Assembly: GCA_032718565.1 (NCBI GenBank)
Contig: JAVGVS010000390.1
Location: forward strand, 330,598-394,597
DNA length: 64,000 bases
Source: Distichodus sexfasciatus
Lineage: Eukaryota > Chordata > Actinopteri > Characiformes > Distichodontidae
Direction: 5' to 3'
Below, piece after piece: positions 34,069 to 43,871 of the stretch (position 1 is its first letter; each line of letters opens with the position of its first letter). Under the pieces are notes generated by a model that saw only the letters and a program-made list of their open reading frames with translations, was not told the origin of the DNA and made no database searches. The position numbers and the translations under genes were made by a program.

Positions 34069-35822
34069 CAGTCATGCCCCAAAATATTGGCACCCCTGCT
34101 TTTATATCAGATAACGCACCACTTCCCCCAGAAAATTGCTTCAATCACAAATGCTTTGTTATTGCCATGTATATTTCTTTGGTTTGCATTAGAAAAAAAC
34201 AAAAACAGGGAAAAAACACAAAACTCAAAAAATGGACTCGACAAAATTATTTGCACCCTCAACCAAATATTTGGTAGCACAACCTTTCCCACCCAGAAAT
34301 AAGTTGTTGAAAAGATGTTTAACGACGTCTTTGTCAGACGTCTCAAAAACGGTTAAATTTGGTCGAAACTGAAAAGACGTCTTTTTCGGACGCTGAAAAG
34401 ACGGCTATAAAAAGTCGTCCCTCCACCTTGAAGCTAGGTTCAAAAGATGTCTTTTGGCCATTACTTGCTAAAAAAAATTTAAATTATATTCAGTAATGTA
34501 CAGTGTTTGGCTGATGTTTACAGAACACAACACATTTGAAATAAAATAATGTCAGATTTTCTGCAATATATTTTCATGGCTGTATTAGGGCTAAATGTGG
34601 TCCTAAAAAGACATCTGTCTTGGGCTAAATATGGACCTAATCAGACCTAATCAAGCCCATTTTCAACAACTAATTTTGGCTTTAATAAAGGCCATGAGGG
34701 GCCGACCAGATTAAGCCCTAAAAACAACATTCATGGACGTCCGCTGCTTGGTGGGTTGGAAGAAATAACTGATGCCAGTCGCTTGCTGTAACATTCAATA
34801 AGTCTCTTATATCTCTGTCCTGGAATTTTGGACCACTCTTGTTTTGCAAACTGTTCCAGGTCTCTTAGATTTGAAGGGTTCCTTCTCCCAACTGTTGTTT
34901 TGAGATCGTTCCACAGGTGTTCTATGGGACGTAGATCTGGATTAATTGATGGCCACTTCAGAACTCACCAGTGCTTTGTCTTAAACCTTTTCTGGGTGCT
35001 TTTTGAACTATGCTTTGGGTCATTTTCCTGCTGTTAGGCCCATAACCTCTGACGGAGACCCAGCTTTCTGACACTGGGCCCTACATTGCGCTCCAGAATT
35101 TGTTGGTGTTTTTCAGATTTCATAACGCCATGCAAACATCCGGTGCCTGAAGCAGCAAAGCAGTCCCAAAACATCAGTGAACCATATTTGATTGTAGGCA
35201 CCGTGTTCCTTTCTTTGAAGGCCTCATTTTGTTTTCCTTAAACAGTAGAATGATACGCTTTATCAAAAAGCTTTACTTTAGTCTCATCTGTCCACAGGAG
35301 GATTGTGGCTTCCTCAGTGAAGTTTTAGCAAACTCTAGTCTGGCTTTTTTATGTTTCTGTGTTAGCAGTGGGGTTCTTCTGGGTCTCCTACTTACAGTCC
35401 CTTTTCATTCAGATGACAACGGATACAGATCGTCCACGTCCAGAGATTGGCTATTGTGCCATGGGTTGCTAACTTCTTCACAATTTTGCGCACAGGAACA
35501 ATCTTATTGACACAGGAACAGTAAGATCTCTGGAGATGGCCTTGTAGCCTTGCGAATGTCCATGCTTTTCTACAATTTTGGCTCTCAAATCCTCAGACAA
35601 ATCTTTTCTCCATGCTCAGTGTGGTAAAAACAGACACTCAACAACTGGTTTTAACTGGTTGCAAGTGGGAATTTCTATATTGACAGTACCTGTTAATTGC
35701 TACAGGTAAATTTACTTACAAATTAAAGGATCATGACTTGCCTGAAATACAATTATTTCTTACAATTCTGAAAAGGTGCCACTAATCTAGTTAATTTTTA
35801 GAGTTTTGTGTGGAATGTCTCA
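34069..35822 (-). mobile_element. Tc1-like element with a MITE inside
   Basis: Second copy of the family at 5671-7082. It starts CAGTCATGCCCCAAAATATT and shares the internal segments CCAGTCGCTT, TGGACCACTCT and CCACAGGTGTTCTATGG. The right TIR is missing; similarity ends at GTGTGGAATGTCTCAG (35822). Minus-strand transposase remains are heavily broken. An unrelated 468-bp element at 34288-34755 interrupts it. Confidence 0.82.
34288..34755. mobile_element. MITE inserted in the Tc1 element
   Basis: Bounded by short inverted ends CCCACCCAG and, inverted, CCCACCAAGC. The uninterrupted Tc1 copy at 5.9 kb reads straight through this point (CACAATCTTTGGAAG), giving an empty-site comparison and a TT duplication. 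The subterminal part has repeated GACGTC palindromes with AAAAGACG arms. No coding capacity. Superfamily not assigned. Confidence 0.78.
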
Positions 35823-35831
35823 GAATGTGTC

Positions 35832-36035
35832 TTTGCTTATCTTGGGCAATTTATCCTAATCTTTAGCAATACATTTTATGTGCCCAAAGTTTTGTATAGC
35901 TGTGAATTGTACAAGGACATTTGTATTTACAACATTTATCAGAAACTCTTGTACATTAGAGCAATTATCTTACAATAGTGATCTATTCAATACATTTTCT
36001 AATAAGAGGTTTTCCTGGAAGAATTTGGGGTTAAA
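35832..36035 (+). repeat. Flanking repeat copy 1 (SINE-tail-like)
   Basis: About 200 bp matching 37855-38053 in the same orientation. The middle (TTGTATTTACAACATTTATCAG and CAATTATCTTACA) resembles a decayed form of the common fish SINE/LINE tail ATTTACAGCATTTGGCAGACG...CGACTTACA. Confidence 0.6.
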
Positions 36036-36439
36036 GGGGGGGCCCAATTCCAGTCAAGTTTTGTTGGAGAGGATGGCAGCGTTCATGGCTCCATTGACAG
36101 GTGACTCCCTTAAGATATATGCTCCCTTATGATATTTGCTCCAAATGAGACTTATTGGCAGGGTGCTCCAGTGGGTGCTCACCATATCCTATGATAGGAT
36201 TGTTGCTAGTTGTGTGGATGTTTTTAATCATTCTACAGACCATCCAGCAACTGGTCTGAGAGATATAGGCACCGCCCCTCACCTTGCACAGTCCTGTTAA
36301 CTCCCCAGTCTTATGCTACAACTCTGTTCGCTCCCAAACTTAAGGCTATGTTACCTTTAGCTTCTCTGCCACTAGATACAGCCCTGTTAGCTTATTTGCC
36401 AAGGCCCTGTTAACTTCTCAGTTGCTTACTACTGCCCAT

Positions 36440-37045
36440 TAGCTGTTCTGAGCTCTTCTGCTCCTGTTATGGATTTTTTTCTGTGCTATCACCTGCTGCT
36501 CTGATTTCCTCCTTTCTGGCCCTGCCACTCTGATTCCCTCTGCTCCTGCACCAGCAAATCAGCTTTCCACTGATCAAGTGGCAGCCACTCTATTTTCCTC
36601 TGCTCCAGTGACAGCTACTTAGTTTCCTTCTGCTCCAGCACACACTCTGATTTTCTCTGCACTAGTAACAATCACTCAGTCTCCCTCTGTTCCTGAGGCT
36701 GCTGCTCTGATTCCTTCTGCTTCATTGCCTGCCACTGTGATTTCCTCTTCTTTTACACCAGCCACTCTGGTTCCCTCTACTCCAGTGCATGCCACTCAGT
36801 TTCTCCCTGGTGTAGCTCCAAATACTCAATCTCCCATTACGTGATCTCCCCTGCTATTGCCCCAGGTGCTTTGATCTTTTTCACCCCTGTGTCAGCCAGT
36901 CTGTTTTCTTTCACCCAAGTATCAGCCACTCTTAATTTCTTTTCCTTTTGCATCACCCTCTCTGATTTCTTCTGCTCTAGTTTCAGCCTCTCATTTCTTC
37001 CACTCCAGCATCGGTCTCTCTGATTTTTTCTGCTGTGCCATCTGC
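36440..37045 (+). repeat. Degenerate minisatellite
   Basis: Loose tandem pattern with a unit around 36-45 bp, consensus-like CCACTCTGATTYCCTCTGCTC followed by CAGTG. At least a dozen units can be followed, for example at 36520, 36580, 36645, 36755 and 36890. In one frame the units would encode a repeated ATL-I-SSAPVP-type peptide, but stops break it, so it may be a decayed repetitive coding segment of a mobile element. Confidence 0.6.
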
Positions 37046-37854
37046 TCTCAAGCAAGCTCAAGAATCAGCACAAGAGATGGCTGCTCCAGCCCCATTTGCA
37101 TGAGAGATGGCCATTCCAGTTCTGTTTGCTCAAGAGGCACTGGCTGCTCAGTCCCTTACTTAAGAGCTGCTGATCACTCAACTTGCATACAGAGACCCGG
37201 AAGTCCCACATAAGGGGGCGTTCTATTACGAATCCCCCAAGACATCCTTCTAGGCAGCCACTTACGTTGAGTTGTTTATTCTGTCTTGTCTTTTGTCTGT
37301 CATGTCCATCATCCTTTTTTCCTGCCCCTTGTTTCTGATTGGTTCTTTCTGTTAGCACTGCTTTGTATTCTGTTCACTTGTTTTTCATGTGTTTATTTTG
37401 GCCCACTCAGTTTCCACTGGCTAATAATGTGGTCCCTTGTTGCTTGATTTAGTTTCTATTTAGTTCAGTTAGTGTTTGCTTCTTTTGTTTATTTAGATCA
37501 TTTTTGTTTGGCAGTGCCCCCTAATGTTTTTCTGTATATATAATTCTCCACCGTTGTCTTTTACTCATCTGAGGTTCTTCCTGTTTGTTAGTTTCTAGAA
37601 GAAAAGTATTTTTTGGCCCTCAAGCCAAAATTGAAACTTAAGATGGATAGCAAATGTGCCTTTTTTGGTGGTAGCCTCAGTGAGGGTAGTCAGTCTGGTC
37701 AATTGTCCTTGCTGGTGTCTGAGAGAGAAAGACAGAAAACAGAGAAGAGCAATACAAAAGAGAGGAAAAGGGAACGGGGGGAAACATTTTAGCTTACATG
37801 CTTGTGGAAACCTAGACTCTAATGTTAGCAAAAATTGCTGGTGAAAATTACCTT
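37046..37854. other. Unclassified, between flanking repeats
   Basis: Pyrimidine-rich, non-coding. The part 37205-37600 has an LTR-like look (TATATATAATTCTCC followed by a short leader), but no second copy is in the window and no TE domain is adjacent. Left unassigned. Confidence 0.3.
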
Positions 37855-38110
37855 TGCTAATCATGCGCAATTTATGTTAATCTTTATCAATACTTTTTAA
37901 GTGTGCAAAATGTTGTATAGTTATGAATTTTACAATGACATTTGTATTTACAACATTTATCAGACACTCATACGTTACAGTAATTATCTTACACAGAGTG
38001 ATTTACATTTCCCAATAAGAGGTTATCCTAGAGAAATTTGGGGTTAAAAGCCTTGCTCAGGACTCATCTGTGGTTCTGTGGTTTTAGGCTATCCTAAGAT
38101 TTGAATGCTT
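37855..38110 (+). repeat. Flanking repeat copy 2 (SINE-tail-like)
   Basis: Aligns with 35832-36035 (shared GCAATTTATGTTAATCTTTA-like start, ACATTTGTATTTACAACATT, AATAAGAGGTTATCCTAGAG-like end) and continues with GCCTTGCTCAGGACTCATCT, a typical end of fish SINEs. Confidence 0.6.
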
Positions 38111-38257
38111 ATTCATATAATGGCAAACACAGTGTTGGAAGGATTACTTTTAAAATGTATTCCATCTGTTTACAAAATATTTGGCCAAACATTTGTAAAA
38201 TAATGTGCAATTAGTAAGGTATTTCTTCAGATTACTTAATGTGAGTAATGTATTATA

Positions 38258-39779
38258 CAACCCCAATCCCAAAAAAGTTGGGATGTTGTGCAAATTGCAA
38301 ATAAAAACAATGCAATGATATGGAATTCTCATAAATCCATATTTTATTCATAACAGAACACAGAAAACATTTTAGATGTTGAAACTTAGATATTTTGCAA
38401 TTTCATGAAAAATATAGGCACATTTTCAATTTCATGACAGCAACACGTCTCAGAAAAGTTGGGACAGGGCAATAAGAGGCTGGAAAAGTTAGTGGTACAA
38501 AAAAGCAACAGCTGGAGGAACAATTAGCAAATAATTAGGACAATTGGCAACAGGTCAGTGATTGGGTATAAAATGAGCATCTTAGAGTTGCAGTGTCTCT
38601 CAGAAGTAAATATGGGCAGAGGATCACCAATTCCCCTAATATTGCATCGACAAATAGTGGAGGAATTTCAGAATTTCAGTTCCTCAGCATCAAATTGCAA
38701 AGAGGTTTAATATATCATCATCTACAATTCATAACATAATCAAAAGATTCCGAGAATCTGGAGAAGTCTCTGTGTGTAAGGAACAATGCCGAAAAACCAA
38801 ACTGGATGCCCAGGATCTTCAGGTACTTAGGCGGCACTGCATCACAAACAGGTGTGATTCTTTAATGGACATCACTAAATGGGCTCAGGAATATTTCCAG
38901 AAAACACTGTCAGTGAACACAATTTGCAGTGCTATCCGCAGATGCCACATAAAACTCTATAATTCAAAGAAGAAGCCGTATTTGAACATCATCCAGAAGC
39001 GCCAACGTCTTCTCTGGGCCAAAGCTCATTTAAAATAGACTGTGACTAGGTGCAAAGCTGTTCTGTGTTCAGACGAATCAAAATGTGAAATTCTTTTCAA
39101 AAACAAGGGAGGCCATGTCATCCACTCAGTACAAAAGTCAGTATCTCTGATGGTGTGGGGGTGCATTAGTGCATATGGCATGGACAGCTTGCATATCTGG
39201 AAAAGCACCATCAATGGTGAAAGGTATATCCAGATTCTGGAGCATCATATGTTCCATCCAGACGTCTCTTTCAGGGAATATTTTGCATTTTCCAACATGA
39301 CAATGCCAAACCACACAGTATATCAATTACAAAATCATGGCTTCATAGAAGAAGGGTGCAGATACTGAACAGGCCTGCCAGCAGTCCGGATCTTTCACCT
39401 ATTGGGGACATTTGGCGCATCATAAAGCGAAAAATACAACACAGAAGACCTAGGACCTCAGACAAGAATGGGACAATGTTCCTCTCCCAAAACTCGAGCA
39501 ACTGATCTCCTCAGTCCCAAGACTCACAGACTGTTGTTAGAAGAAGAGGAGATGTCACACAGTGGTAAACATGGCCTTGTCCCAACTTTTTTGAGATGTG
39601 TTGCTGCCATTACATTCAAAATAACCTTATGTTTTCCATACAATTAAAACTTTTTTTGTTTCAACATTTGATATGTCTTCTGTGTTCTGTTATGAATAAA
39701 ATATGGGTTTATGAGATTTCCATATCATTGCATTCTGTTTTTATTTACAATTTGCACAACTTTTTTGGAGTTGGGGTTG
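38258..39779 (+). mobile_element. Complete Tc1-like element, inactive
   Basis: About 1.52 kb, ends CAACCCCAATCCCAAAAAAG and, inverted, CAACCCCAACTCCAAAAAAG, with TA duplications at 38256-38257 and 39780-39781. Same family as the fragment at 3654. The transposase is on the + strand but has a frameshift near 38680, a stop at 39036 and others. Confidence 0.9.
38608..39500 (+). pseudogene. Tc1 transposase, broken
   Basis: N-terminal helix-turn-helix is split by a frameshift (about 38640-38740; IHNIIKRFRESGEVSV is readable). 38772-39038 has KLDAQDLQVLRRHCITNRCD and NIIQKRQRLLWAKAHLK. After a stop, 39042-39368 has AVLCSDESKCEILF (first catalytic D in SDES), VSLMVWGCISAYGMDSLHIW and EYFAFSNMTMPNHTV (family form FQQDNDPKHT, with the second D lost). 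The end around 39380-39430 reads AGQQSGSFTYWGHLAHHKAK, a decayed SPDLSPIE..W region. Confidence 0.85.
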
Positions 39780-39831
39780 TAAATACTTTGGAATACATAA
39801 GTGAAGTTTAAGTGATTAATATTAAGTGATT

Positions 39832-39990
39832 GTCATTGTGAACACACCACAACACAGCACACAGTGCACCACAATGAAATGTGATCATTGTAATTTACCG
39901 GTTCAAGACTTGAATCAGGCAACCCTCCAATCATTGGTTCCCCTAATCTCCCTAATCATTACACTACCAACTTCAACATTGTCTTTCATT
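39832..39990 (-). repeat. SINE, minus strand, partial
   Basis: Inverted TGTGTGCTGTGTTGTGGTGT end and CATTTCATTGTGGTGCACTG body of the SINE family, then a tRNA-like head on the minus strand with box-B-like TTGAAC region at about 39900-39915. The middle of the body is missing. Confidence 0.65.
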
Positions 39991-40100
39991 TTGTTACAGG
40001 ATTAATGTTGCAAACACACATCTTACTTGCTTACTTATTCAGTTGTGTTCTTCTCCTGTAGCATCTGGCTGGATGTATTAAAGTATCTCTGTTTTTGCTG

Positions 40101-40345
40101 CAGTCGGTAGGATAATGGTTAGGGCGTTCACCCTGTGATTGGAAGGTCACCGGATTCGAACCCCGGACCGTAAAAGTACCATTGAGGTACTCATGCGCAA
40201 GGTACCCTCCTCAAACACTGCTCTCCTGGGCTGCCCATGTGAACTGCCCACTACTCCTTCATGGATGGGTCAAATGCAAGTCCATTTCATTGTATTTTAC
40301 TGTGTACTGTGCTGTGAATGTTTTCCTAATGATAATAATCACTCC
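40101..40345 (+). repeat. SINE, plus strand, with well-kept tRNA head
   Basis: Box A region CAGTCGGTAGGATAATGGTT and box B GGATTCGAACCCCGGACC are near the tRNA consensus, which makes this the best-preserved copy in the window. The body has GAGGTACTCATGCGCAAGGT, ACTGCCCACTACTCCTTCAT and the TGTGTACTGTGCTGTGAATG end. Confidence 0.82.
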
Positions 40346-40596
40346 CTTTCACATTCTGGATGTAAAAATAATGTTTACAGTAGACATGCAGAGACTATAA
40401 GGGTATGTCGACAAAAAGATTCCTGTTCATTGAAACACTGTCATGAAGCATGATCTTAAAAACCTTTTTAGTAGCCAGAGTGGCACCATTAAACTACACA
40501 ATTCAACAGAGTATATGCATGCCTATGGCAAAACAGTTTCAGAAATATTTAATCATGTCAATTGAACCCCTGCATGACTACCAGTAGCAGACAGCC

Positions 40597-40696
40597 TATA
40601 TTATATTATATTATTATATTATATTATATTATATTATATTATATTATATATATTATATTATATTATATTATATTATATTATATTATATTATATTAT
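40597..40696 (+). repeat. (ATATT)n microsatellite
   Basis: About 20 units of TATAT/TATTA type with one TATATA interruption. Confidence 0.95.
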
Positions 40697-41427
40697 TGGT
40701 AGTCTCAAAGATGCATACTAGACAAAGCAATGAATGTTACTGTCTATCAGCTAACGTCAGCTACAGCTAGATAGCATGTCAAATCGCAATAGTTAGCATT
40801 TGTATGTAGCCACCTACAACTATTAAGATTTAAGATAGTCAAGCTAATCAATAAGCTGCAGATGATTTTAGCAAGAGCAACGAAAGAACATCCTTCAAGA
40901 TACCTCTTATGGTTAGAAATGAAGTCTTCAATTGAGAGCAAGTCAGTAGCTGACAAACGCCTCTGCCTTTGCTTTCTATGTTCTTTCTTGAAATACATGA
41001 AATACTGTTGGAATTTCCAAGACAGAAATACATTTCTACCCTGACTGTGTCATGCCAGCTCAATTACCTCAAGTTTGAGTTAACTGTCATGCTCCTCTAC
41101 AAAACTTTTTTGAGAGAGGATGCACATGCAGGAGTTGTTGAAAAGATTGCTTTCTCGTATCCGCAAAAGTCCAAACAAAAGCAGCATTGCACCAAGCTTT
41201 CGGCACGTCCAAACCACGCTCTAGTCAGCTCCACAGGTCTGACAGGATCACACGAGGAGACTCCAGCTTACGTCAAACACTCCATGTCCATGGAGCAAAG
41301 CAAAACTAACTTTAAACAGCTCAGACAGAGAATTCCAAAGTCTCTCTGGACCGCAAGCTTATGGGAGTTGTGCACTTAGAACTTAGCACTCAGTACCCAC
41401 TGTTAGTTTTTGCAAGGTCACAAACTT

Positions 41428-41500
41428 GCTCACTACTGTAAGTCGCTTTGGATAAAAGCATCTGCCAAGTGTAATGTAATGTAATGTCATGTAATGTACA
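41428..41500 (+). repeat. L2/SINE-type 3' tail
   Basis: CTGTAAGTCGCTTTGGATAA followed by AAGCATCTGCCAAGTGTAAT and a (GTAAT)n end. This is the conserved 3' tail shared by fish L2-type LINEs and their SINE partners. Confidence 0.8.
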
Positions 41501-41968
41501 TGTACAATAGATAAATTAACTCCACTCACGTAACCCATTAATTCAAACAATGTAACTGTATTCTGATTACCATTTAAATAGTAACTATATGAAAATACAA
41601 CACTGCCAACTCAGGGTTTCATACACTTAGATTTCTGCACTACCACATCACATTAACATTTCATACAAATGTCAGCATCATTTAACAGCACTATGTTCCT
41701 TTTACTGTATCTCCCAACACCTTCTACAGCAGGAACCCAAAGATTCCTAATTGATTTAATGTTCTGCCTCTTGGTCATACCATTCGATAAACAGGCTAAA
41801 AGAGGCTGCAACAAAATGTGAGGACCATACTGTGCATTGATTACATTGTGCCATGTACAGTGTGAACAGACTTTTACATTTCACTTACCTCATCTTTATA
41901 GAAAAAGTGACTTTCATTTAGTGATATTCTACAGGTATTAATCTGATTATTTGCATGTTTTATTTCAG

Positions 41969-41996
41969 TATGGTGTATGCATTGGTCAGCTTCTAA
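41969..41996 (+). CDS. cnih2: cnih2 exon 6, last coding exon
   Basis: Acceptor TTTTATTTCAG, then T completing the S codon split by intron 5, then MVYALVSF and TAA. This matches the conserved cornichon C-terminus (MVYTLVSF in CNIH2). Phase fits the donor CACAG|GTAAAG at 20421. It is intact, in contrast to exons 4 and 5 and although it lies 21.5 kb downstream. Confidence 0.9.
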
Positions 41997-43574
41997 ATGA
42001 TGCACCGAGATGAAGAACATTCACAAATGGAATAAAAAAGGGAAAAAGGGAAGCTGAAGTCACTGGAATTAAAAGGAGGAAGAAGTGAGGCTTTTGCTGC
42101 ACAGATTTTTTATTTGTTAATTTCTCAAGGGCTGCTGAACATTTCTGCTGCTCAAAGCAACATGTGCAATCTTACAAACTGCAATGAGACACAGGTGTAA
42201 ATTCAGAAAAGTACTTTGTAATTTGGATTTTATGCTATAATGTATTAATTTGCAAAAAGGTGGGGAAATACTTCTTAAAGCATTAGACTATTGCTAAACA
42301 TTTGGTAATTTAGTTAAGTATTTGTGGTAGAGCATTTAAAGCTGCCTGATTGGTAGAACTTGCTTATATTAACCAATATATGTTGTTTGTTGTATTTAAA
42401 GCCAGGTAGTATTAGTAGCTTATTCAAAATAAATAACTGCACAATTTATAATTCTAATGTTTCTCCATTCATAGACAGCAAGGTTTACATGGAAATAGTA
42501 AATTGGCCAATGAAACGAGAGATAATATATGCCGGAAAACTGTTTGAAGCTTTTTATTTTATTGAAAAGACCCAGTATACTTGTTTTGGCTGTCTATTGC
42601 TTTTCAGGTACATACATGTATCTAGAAGCCTTAGTTAGAAAAGCAAATCCTTTTGTATTACTGTGGGAATAGATATGGGATGAGGCATAGGGTGAAAGCC
42701 TTGGGAGGATTTTAACAACACCATCAGCCAACATTCTATCTACTGTGATAAACCATGGAGGATCTTAGAATAATCCTAATTAGGTAGTTTTCATGATGAT
42801 TCTGATCATCACCAATGTTTTCTTTTTAAAAATTTGTTCCTATGTAATAACAGAACCTACAATTGCTGAAAAGCACATACAAATGTTATTGCACTATGTT
42901 TGTGCAGAATATTAGGGTTTTCTTCAGTTTTACAACTGTATAAAATTATACTATTTAAATGTCTTAACTTTTTTAACTAACAAATTTAAGAAAATAATGG
43001 TGAAGGAGGCCCCATTATTGGCCTCAGAATTTGCAGTATTTTAATGAGGCAAATTATGTCAGTAGTGCAATACTAAGCAAAGACAAGTGGTAGATGATGA
43101 TACTGACAGTATAGATGAAGATGCTGATTATCTAAGAACATGGGGCAACAGCACTTAGGGGATGATATGCAGATATTTGTGGAATAGTGATACATAGAAT
43201 ACATGATGGTGCTCTCAGCACATGGCTGACTTGGCCGGTTGTATTAGGTTGTATTAAACTTTGCCTCTCTGTCTTAGCTCAGGCTCGAGTTTTATCATCA
43301 ATGACAATGTGTGATTGTGTCTTCTAAATTTTAACACTGATTCTATATGTATATTTAATTCGACAGTTCTTCAAAAAGGAAATGTATCTCTACTGTATAC
43401 TCTAACATTTCAGGGGAGTAACAATTCTAAGAAAGTTAGCAAGACTCTATTGTGGTCATTTACTTCAAGCACAATATATGAAGCAAAGAGAAGATATTTT
43501 ATCATTTTATTGTTACAACTGAATGTTTTATTGCTAATTATTTGAAGTAAATAATATAGCCAATATATTTAAAA
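41997..43574 (+). other. cnih2: cnih2 3' UTR and following DNA
   Basis: Non-coding, no repeats recognised. AATAAA at 42428-42433 is one possible polyadenylation signal; I cannot decide which site is used. Confidence 0.55.
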
Positions 43575-43871
43575 GTAAAAACTAGGGATGCACCGGTATC
43601 GGTACCGATACCACCCCCCCGTGCAACTGCACATAGCGTGTACGAGTACGAGTAACTACTCGTACTCGGAACAAAATTCCCCGATACCTACTACCGATAC
43701 CACATGTGGAAGATATGATGTAGTTATGTTCAGCGCCACGCGGAGGCAGTGGAAATGCCACAGCACTTGCCAAATAAACGGTAAACTGTGCGGAGATGAA
43801 AATGTCAGCGTCTGAAGGTACTTTAAAATAAATGATAATGACCGCAGCAAAGCAGACTAAAATTTTAATAT

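Larger units (their letters stand above)
38128..41606. mobile_element. DNA element Y, a large copy with nested insertions
   Basis: Left end AGTGTTGGAAGGATTACTTT followed by TAAAATGTATTCC, right end ...GTAACTATATGAAAATACAA then CACT (inverted AGTGTTG). These match the two ends of Y at 18399-19015. Inside lie a complete Tc1 element (38258-39779), SINE copies (39832-39990, 40101-40345), an (ATATT)n run and an L2/SINE-type tail (41428-41500). The host element is seen at 39782-39830, around 40000-40100 and 40700-41427. Confidence 0.6.
20422..41968 (+). other. cnih2: cnih2 intron 5, a 21.5-kb pile of mobile elements
   Basis: GT (20422) to AG (41967-41968). Nearly all of it is accounted for by the elements listed separately. 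The part 20422-21261 holds a SINE remnant and otherwise nothing recognised. Confidence 0.85.
15547..41996 (+). other. cnih2: cnih2 gene (cornichon family), coding span
   Basis: Six coding exons: 15547-15627, 17108-17176, 17270-17317, 19958-20069, 20276-20421 and 41969-41996. Cornichon proteins are small three-to-four-pass ER membrane proteins that act as cargo receptors in COPII export; CNIH2 and CNIH3 are also auxiliary subunits of AMPA receptors. The 16-residue exon 3 (RERILNIERICNLLRR) is the insertion that separates CNIH2/3 from CNIH1. The C-terminus MVYALVSF ends in F, as in CNIH2 rather than CNIH3. With exons 4 and 5 at their expected 113 and 144 nt the product would be 160 residues, the CNIH2 length. 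As written, exons 4 and 5 have net -1 and +2 nt with several indels and in-frame stops. Either the gene is decaying or the sequence has local errors. Confidence 0.9.

Noticed and set aside
36837..37061. 74-codon lysine/arginine-rich minus-strand frame
   Set aside because: Antisense translation of the degenerate minisatellite.
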